This document shows, one piece after another, positions 58,694 to 64,000 of a stretch of DNA of 64,000 nt. The notes beneath the pieces were generated by a model. That model was not told the origin of the DNA and did no database searches. It saw nothing but the letters and a program-made list of their open reading frames with translations. The DNA lies in contig CBDDIF010000001.1 of the NCBI GenBank assembly GCA_965228785.1, forward strand, positions 1,240,001-1,304,000, read 5' to 3'. Source of the DNA: Hoeflea_A sp965228785 (GTDB taxonomy: Bacteria > Pseudomonadota > Alphaproteobacteria > Rhizobiales > Rhizobiaceae). A program made the translations under genes and the position numbers. Numbering within the stretch: the first letter of the stretch is position 1; every line of letters begins with the position of its first letter.

Positions 58694-61600
58694 CTACGCC
58701 GCGAGCCAGAGATCCTCTCGATCCTGGGTCACGTCCGCATCGGTAATGCAGTCGTGGCCGACGATATCCGCGAAGGAAAATTGCGTCAGGCTGTCGAGGC
58801 CGACCAGTTCCATGACGGCTTCCGGGGCAGCATCGGTGCCCGCCTCGTTGTAGTAGACGCGCAGCCAGGATTGGCCCTTCGCCTGGTCGAGAATGCCGTG
58901 ATAGATGTTGCCGTTGTCGAGCGCATCGCCGCCGCCGAGCAGGTCGGCCGCATTGCCCCAACTGCCGCTGGCAAGACCACCGGCGCTGTTGTTGGCCACG
59001 CCATCGTCCGCAAGATCATTGATCGCATCGTCTACGATGGCCTGGGTGATATCGAGGCCCCATCGAAGCCCGTGATTGTCGAGCAGTGCATCCTCGAAGG
59101 TCCGCGCATTGGCGTAATGGCGAAGCCCGCTGTCGGAACCGAAGGCAGCAACCGCCCCGGTATCGGCATCATCGCGTGACTCCGCGGAGCCCTCTGAGGC
59201 GGCATAGTTTCCCACCTTGCCGCACTCGTCCAGTTCACCGTCCGTCTTGCGAAAGGCGATCTTGTCGCCCTGTCGCCGGTCGTCATCGGCACCAAAAGCG
59301 CCGTCGAGCTCCCGCCAGAACCGGCCATCCACTGTGGTGTTGGCTTCCTTATCGATTGCCTCGTTGACGTCGAACGTGTGCAAAAGGTCGCCACCGCCTC
59401 CCTGGTTGAAGTCCAGCACATGGACGACACCGATGATACCTTCGTCCGGCCCGTTGATGAGCGGGCTGAGACCAGCCGTCTTCAGAAGATCGAACATATC
59501 GACATGCGGTAGTCGGTCGTTGTCGAAACCGTCTTCGCCGAACGTAGCGATATCGTTGAAGCTCGCCGCGGTGACGAAGACATCCTGGTCCGGTGTCGTC
59601 GCAGGGACTACTGTTTCCTCATAGTCGACATAACCGGCGATGGTCGCCGGCGCCTGGGATACCGTTGTCAGCGATTGCGTCAGGTCCTGTTCACCAACCT
59701 CCGCGGCGCTCACGAGCGAAACAGTCGGCGCGGAGCTCGGCGAGTGCATCTGGTCGACAACAACTGTTAAGTCGACTGTTGCGTCAGATTGGTAGAATAC
59801 AATGCTGCCGAGCGGTCCACCGGCGACAGATCCTGTGCCGTCAATCGGTGCGTTTGCGCGGGTGAGAATAAGCGCTCCGTCTTCGATTTCGACTGTAAGG
59901 TCGTGGTTGGTCAGAATGTCGGATGCGTGTCTTGCAACAAATTCGTTAAGGGTTGTTTCCCGATCGGTGTTGAACTCGACCGCAAAGCTACCAATCGAAA
60001 GACCGATGGGAGTGCTGTCGATCATCAAGCCGAAGATGTTCCCTGGACCGATATCGAGGATGTTGAATATGGCTATTTCGTCATCGACCGTATCGTCGTT
60101 GACCGAGACGTCTACCGAGAATGCTTCACCGGGAAAGCGCGACGTCAGGATCACACTTGATGGATCGATCGGATCGATAGTAGCCGTGACATGAAAGCCA
60201 GTTTGTGCGGTGTTGATCAAGTCAGCGGCGCGCGCTGCGATGTCAACCAACAACATGAATCCGGCGACTTCAACATCCACCGTTTCGTTGTTGATCGCGA
60301 TCGTTAGAATATCGCCAATATCACTGAAGCCACCCCCAGTCCCGAAGTCAATTTTGGACACCTGTGGGGACGATCCAAGGTCGGCGGGAAAGCCGTCGAA
60401 CCCCCCAACCGCGACCGTAGGTGTTTCGGCGGACTGACTGCTTGGTCCAAAGAGGCAGATGTTGCCATCGACATCCAGTTCCATACGAAAGCCCGCCAAC
60501 GCCAGTGGAGCGGGCCTGTTCTGTTCGAAATGTTCGACGATGTCGGCGGCCAGCGCTTGCCTTTCATTTGCCGTATCCACAAGGCCGTCGCCGCTCAATA
60601 CCTGATTGAGATTCACACCGGCATCCGGAGCGTGAAATTCATAGGCATAGAGGATATTGGTTCCTCCGGACCAGGTGATGGACCATACGAATTCATCGCC
60701 TGTGCTGATCAATCCTCCCAACGCAGCTTTGTGGACTGAGGGGACCGTCGTCTTGAAGCCGAAGTATTCGACCAGGGGGGCTTCGTCGCCGGACCTTTGA
60801 ATGACCAACTGGTTGCCGTCCGCCGATATATCGAACCGCGATTGGATCAGGTCCGAGTGCTGCTGAAGCTCTGCATTCAGCCGGTTGGCCAAGCTGTCCG
60901 CAATCGTTTCTGCATTATCGATGGGCTCGGCCACGGCTGACGCGATGAACTCCATGGTTTTGTCGCCATCAAAGTCGATGCCGATATGGAATTCGTCCCA
61001 GTTGTTGAACTCGTCTGGGATTTCGATAACGGCAGTCTGCGGACCACAGCCGTAGTCACCAAACAGGAGATCCGCTTCGGCGCCACCCGCATCGACGAAA
61101 TCGTCACCCTTGCCGCCGATCAGAAGGTCGCTCAGTGCGTCGCCGAACAGGCTGTCGTCACCATTGTCGCCACAGATGGCGTCAAAGCCGTCGCCGCCGC
61201 GCAGCAGGTCGTTGCCGTCACCGCCGAAAACAATGTCATAGCCGTCGCCACCCTCGACATAGTCGTTGCCGGATCCTGCCAGAACCAGATCGTTTCCTTC
61301 ATCGGCAAAGATATTGTCGTCACCACGTTCTCCTTGCAGCTCATCATGGCCACGCCCGCCCTGGATCTGATCGTTTCCGGCCGCTCCAAAGACGAGGTCA
61401 TTGCCTTCTCCGGAGAAGATGAAGTCGGCGCCGAGATGTCCTTCAGACCCATTGGCGGTGATCCGATTGCCCGAAAAAATATCGTCGCCGTTTCCGAGAA
61501 CCGCCAAAACACCGTCGTCAGAGACGACCAGTTCGTCATCGACATTGTCGACCGAAGAGAAATAACCAAGGTCAACTGGACGGTCGTTGCCCGGGTCGGG

Positions 61601-64000
61601 AGCCCAATCTTCCAATTCCCGCAGAAACCTTATCTTCTCAGCTTGAGGTCCATCGAAGGTCAGAAATTCCAGGTCGCGGTTGCTGTTCGCGCCATCGATC
61701 AGAACCAGATTGATCGAGGCACTTTTTTGCGGTCCGAAGTGATTGAGCTCCGTAAAGAACCCGTTGGAAGTGGAACTGTCGAATCTCAGCCCGTCGTTGA
61801 GAACGCGCGTGGTCCCCGCAGCGCCTTGATCTGATAGAACAAGCGTTTGCAACGAGAAGTCCTGAGACCCCAGATGGGAGATCTCGAACAGGCCGGTGCT
61901 CAACGGATTGCAGTCTTCGAGGTGCACATGGAGTGTCTCGATGTCTCGGCTGTTGAAATTGTCGATGCTCTGAGTGCCGCTGCCGTTCGGATCGATCCGG
62001 AAAATGGTATCGACCGCCACTCCCGGCGTGCTACCGCCCAGAAACAGATCGAAATCGTTCGGGAGATTGCCGTTGTCGTTGCAGCATTGATCGAACGTCA
62101 AAACGCTGCCGCGTCTGTCGGTGAGACCGTTCAGATTTTCGGTGTCCGGCTCTTCCGAACTTCCTGGTATCGAGACGACGCGGAGATCGCCCGAAACTCC
62201 ATTTGCCAAGACAATGTCTTCAACGGAGTCATCTTGAACGGCGCCCAGATCGAGATGGTTTCGTCCCAACGTTCCAAGGGTTTCGAGGACCACAATGCGT
62301 TCGACATTGCGGATTTCTCCGGTGCCATCGATGTCTTCGGCATAAAGACCCAGCGTATCAAAGCCACCGCCGGCGTCGATGCGGGAGGTGGCAAATCCCC
62401 CTTCGTCAAAGAAGAAGAAGCCGTTGCCTGCGCCGTCAACGACCTCGAGCGGAAATCCGTTAGCGTCGCTGTCCGCGTCGTTTGCCGAACCGGCAAAAAC
62501 AAGGAACACGTCTCCACCACCCGTAATATTGACGTTTTCAAGGCCTGTGAGGCGGGTTCCGATGGGGAACACCTGACCGACGAACATGTCGATGGCCGCG
62601 GTATTGAGTGCGGCGGCGGCGGCACCGCCCTTGGCCGACGGCCTGCTCTCGGTCAGATCATCGACATCAAGGATCAATGTGTGCGTGGTCGGCTGAAAAG
62701 ACGCGGGAAAACTCTCAGGCCAGCCAAGCAACCGTTCACCGCCAGCATAGCCGTTGGAGATGCTGCCGATGACGGATGGCTCTCCAGAGGCCTTCAAGCG
62801 GATGGTGCCCACCTGTTCGCTTCGCGGCCCTCCGGGCTCACTGCCCGATACGTTCTCGGAAATGCGCAAATCGTTGACAACGGCGTTTTCGAGATTGAAC
62901 GTCAGTTCGTCGAGGGAGGACGTTGCCGATTTGGATCCGGCAGCTGAATCGACCCAGAAGAAATTGCTGTTGACGTTGTACAGGTCGACCTGCGGTCCGA
63001 CATCACCCGGTTGAGTGGGGTCGGCGTTCCAAAAGTCTTCCTGCAGGTTCCAGATGCCGGCCGAAGCGATGCTCGTTTCGAACATGACCCGATCAACGTC
63101 GGGCGACAGGCTCGCATCGAAGATAACCGGTTCATCGAACGCGGGCGCCATGCCCGGCATTTCGATCAGCGGCGTGCAGATATCGGCCAGAATACTCGAA
63201 GTATCGGCGGCCGGTACGTCGCTTTCGTCCCTGTTGCCGATCAAAACTCTCTCGACGTCTTGAAGCGTGACGCCGGTTACCAGTGAACCACCGTCCGTCA
63301 TGTTGTTTTCGTCCTTGAGCAGGGAGAAAGTATCGAGGCCGTCGCCTCCGAAAGCGGTGTCGCCTGCATTGGCGGTTCGGTTGAACCCTGGCACGGGAGC
63401 GGTTGGTCCAATCCCGGCGTTGGCCAGGAAATAGTCATTGCGCCCGGTGCCCTCGAGTGTTTCGGAGATGGTTCCGGTAAACGGAATAATGTCGCCGAAC
63501 TGTTCGACCGTCACCCTGATGGTGTCCTGGAGAGAGTTTCCGGCGCTGTCGGTGATGCGGACCGGGAGGTCGAACACGACAAAGCCGTCGGCCGTTCCAT
63601 CCAGGTCGACACCGCCTTGCTCCGGGGACAGGCCATCGATCAGCCTGTTGGGATCAAGCAGCGACGGATCGACCAGCACCAGCTTCGTACCGGTGCCGTC
63701 GAGGGCGAACGCGCCGCCGGTGGGATCGCCGCCGGGGACAATGGAAAACGTGTGACTGTCGGCACTGGTGTCGGGATCCTGTGCCAACAGATCGGCGAGC
63801 GTGACATTGGCCTGCGTGGTCGACGGGAGATACAGCGTCTCAGGCAGCAGATTGATCGGATCTTCGTCGACGATCGGAGTCACGTCGATCGTAAAGGTAC
63901 GCTCCACTGAAAGGCCGTTGCCGGCTCGGTCTGTGACCCGGATCGTGACGCTGGTCGAGGCGATACCGGCCTCGGCATCGAAGGCGGCCGGGTCGGCAAT
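58694..64000 (-). CDS. Very large RTX-type secreted protein with cadherin-like domains (5' end outside window)
   Basis: Open from the right edge to the stop at 58694, at least 1768 residues; the N-terminus is not in the window. The visible order is cadherin-like or Ig-like beta domains (TIDVTPIVDED ... DSAGNSLQDTIRVTVEQFG), long beta-rich regions, a block of about twelve RTX nonapeptides at roughly 61,055-61,500 (GEGNDLVFGAAGNDQIQGGRG-type repeats), further beta domains, and a heme-peroxidase-like or unknown C-terminal stretch ending in DREDLWLAA. The RTX block binds calcium and marks type I secretion. No secretion genes are in the window. The acidic composition and lack of Cys (few residues) are typical for a surface adhesin or S-layer-like protein. 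Confidence 0.85.
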   Translation of the reverse strand: MADPAAFDAEAGIASTSVTIRVTDRAGNGLSVERTFTIDVTPIVDEDPINLLPETLYLPSTTQANVTLADLLAQDPDTSADSHTFSIVPGGDPTGGAFALDGTGTKLVLVDPSLLDPNRLIDGLSPEQGGVDLDGTADGFVVFDLPVRITDSAGNSLQDTIRVTVEQFGDIIPFTGTISETLEGTGRNDYFLANAGIGPTAPVPGFNRTANAGDTAFGGDGLDTFSLLKDENNMTDGGSLVTGVTLQDVERVLIGNRDESDVPAADTSSILADICTPLIEMPGMAPAFDEPVIFDASLSPDVDRVMFETSIASAGIWNLQEDFWNADPTQPGDVGPQVDLYNVNSNFFWVDSAAGSKSATSSLDELTFNLENAVVNDLRISENVSGSEPGGPRSEQVGTIRLKASGEPSVIGSISNGYAGGERLLGWPESFPASFQPTTHTLILDVDDLTESRPSAKGGAAAAALNTAAIDMFVGQVFPIGTRLTGLENVNITGGGDVFLVFAGSANDADSDANGFPLEVVDGAGNGFFFFDEGGFATSRIDAGGGFDTLGLYAEDIDGTGEIRNVERIVVLETLGTLGRNHLDLGAVQDDSVEDIVLANGVSGDLRVVSIPGSSEEPDTENLNGLTDRRGSVLTFDQCCNDNGNLPNDFDLFLGGSTPGVAVDTIFRIDPNGSGTQSIDNFNSRDIETLHVHLEDCNPLSTGLFEISHLGSQDFSLQTLVLSDQGAAGTTRVLNDGLRFDSSTSNGFFTELNHFGPQKSASINLVLIDGANSNRDLEFLTFDGPQAEKIRFLRELEDWAPDPGNDRPVDLGYFSSVDNVDDELVVSDDGVLAVLGNGDDIFSGNRITANGSEGHLGADFIFSGEGNDLVFGAAGNDQIQGGRGHDELQGERGDDNIFADEGNDLVLAGSGNDYVEGGDGYDIVFGGDGNDLLRGGDGFDAICGDNGDDSLFGDALSDLLIGGKGDDFVDAGGAEADLLFGDYGCGPQTAVIEIPDEFNNWDEFHIGIDFDGDKTMEFIASAVAEPIDNAETIADSLANRLNAELQQHSDLIQSRFDISADGNQLVIQRSGDEAPLVEYFGFKTTVPSVHKAALGGLISTGDEFVWSITWSGGTNILYAYEFHAPDAGVNLNQVLSGDGLVDTANERQALAADIVEHFEQNRPAPLALAGFRMELDVDGNICLFGPSSQSAETPTVAVGGFDGFPADLGSSPQVSKIDFGTGGGFSDIGDILTIAINNETVDVEVAGFMLLVDIAARAADLINTAQTGFHVTATIDPIDPSSVILTSRFPGEAFSVDVSVNDDTVDDEIAIFNILDIGPGNIFGLMIDSTPIGLSIGSFAVEFNTDRETTLNEFVARHASDILTNHDLTVEIEDGALILTRANAPIDGTGSVAGGPLGSIVFYQSDATVDLTVVVDQMHSPSSAPTVSLVSAAEVGEQDLTQSLTTVSQAPATIAGYVDYEETVVPATTPDQDVFVTAASFNDIATFGEDGFDNDRLPHVDMFDLLKTAGLSPLINGPDEGIIGVVHVLDFNQGGGGDLLHTFDVNEAIDKEANTTVDGRFWRELDGAFGADDDRRQGDKIAFRKTDGELDECGKVGNYAASEGSAESRDDADTGAVAAFGSDSGLRHYANARTFEDALLDNHGLRWGLDITQAIVDDAINDLADDGVANNSAGGLASGSWGNAADLLGGGDALDNGNIYHGILDQAKGQSWLRVYYNEAGTDAAPEAVMELVGLDSLTQFSFADIVGHDCITDADVTQDREDLWLAA

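Noticed and set aside
1..64000. CRISPR array, tRNA, rRNA, transposase or phage genes
   Set aside because: No regularly spaced repeats, tRNA-like cloverleaf flanks, IS terminal repeats or phage proteins were seen in either strand by inspection.

Overview
The window is a 64 kb piece of a high-GC, densely coding alphaproteobacterial chromosome or large plasmid. It is probably from the Hyphomicrobiales or a related marine or soil lineage. This rests on the many ABC and TRAP uptake systems, GntR/FCD regulation, a LigM-like demethylase, hydantoinase genes and an RTX adhesin, not on a marker gene. I see no rRNA, tRNA, CRISPR array, transposase or phage gene. Most of the window is catabolic and transport gene clusters, with stop/start overlaps of 1 to 11 bases.

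Region 1 (1-5.1 kb, +): the end of an ADP-ribosylglycohydrolase gene, a PfkB sugar kinase and a polyamine-type ABC importer (binding protein, two permeases, ATPase). It is closed by an intrinsic terminator at 5070-5092.

Region 2 (5.1-28.7 kb): a catabolic region with four promoters that carry the same tandem 11-bp box (unit about TAGTGGGCAGA, twice in direct orientation), at 5109, 12844, 19418 and 21825. Downstream of the boxes lie: a BNR-propeller protein plus an unknown protein; a minus-strand operon (LigM-like folate-dependent demethylase, TRAP transporter, GST, arylformamidase-like hydrolase); a plus-strand operon (RidA-like protein, an HTH protein with a methyltransferase-like C-terminus, ADP-forming acyl-CoA synthetase, aldehyde dehydrogenase, SDR, tautomerase-like protein); an enoyl-CoA hydratase with an FAD oxidoreductase; and an isochorismatase-like hydrolase with a sugar-type ABC importer. 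The HTH protein is the only evident transcription factor in this region and is my candidate for the box-binding regulator. A cNMP-domain FAD oxidoreductase closes the region.

Region 3 (28.9-52.6 kb): a second catabolic regulon. Four promoters carry an AT-rich inverted repeat (half-site close to TGAAATATAT, 5-bp spacer) at 32785, 37630, 41656 and 49563. A GntR/FCD regulator gene at 47554 is the obvious candidate. The cluster encodes both subunits of an N,N-dimethylformamidase-like amidohydrolase, two PLP enzymes, a PrpD-family protein, a D-2-hydroxyacid dehydrogenase, an amino-acid-oxidase-like FAD enzyme, a TRAP transporter, a second arylformamidase-like hydrolase, small ABM and DinB proteins, a flavin monooxygenase, hydantoinase/oxoprolinase A and B, an M24-family hydrolase, a polar amino-acid ABC importer and an aspartate-dehydrogenase-like enzyme. 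Together they suggest use of an amide- or cyclic-amide-containing nitrogen compound; the substrate cannot be read from the sequence.

Region 4 (52.6-64 kb): a DUF5666/DUF6502 pair; an operon of a stand-alone adenylation enzyme, a TmpA-like membrane flavoprotein and an enoyl-CoA hydratase; a DUF4214-type gene broken by an in-frame TGA; and a very large RTX-type secreted protein that runs off the right edge. The broken gene and the RTX protein share a C-terminal DLWxAA ending, which may be a common type I secretion signal.
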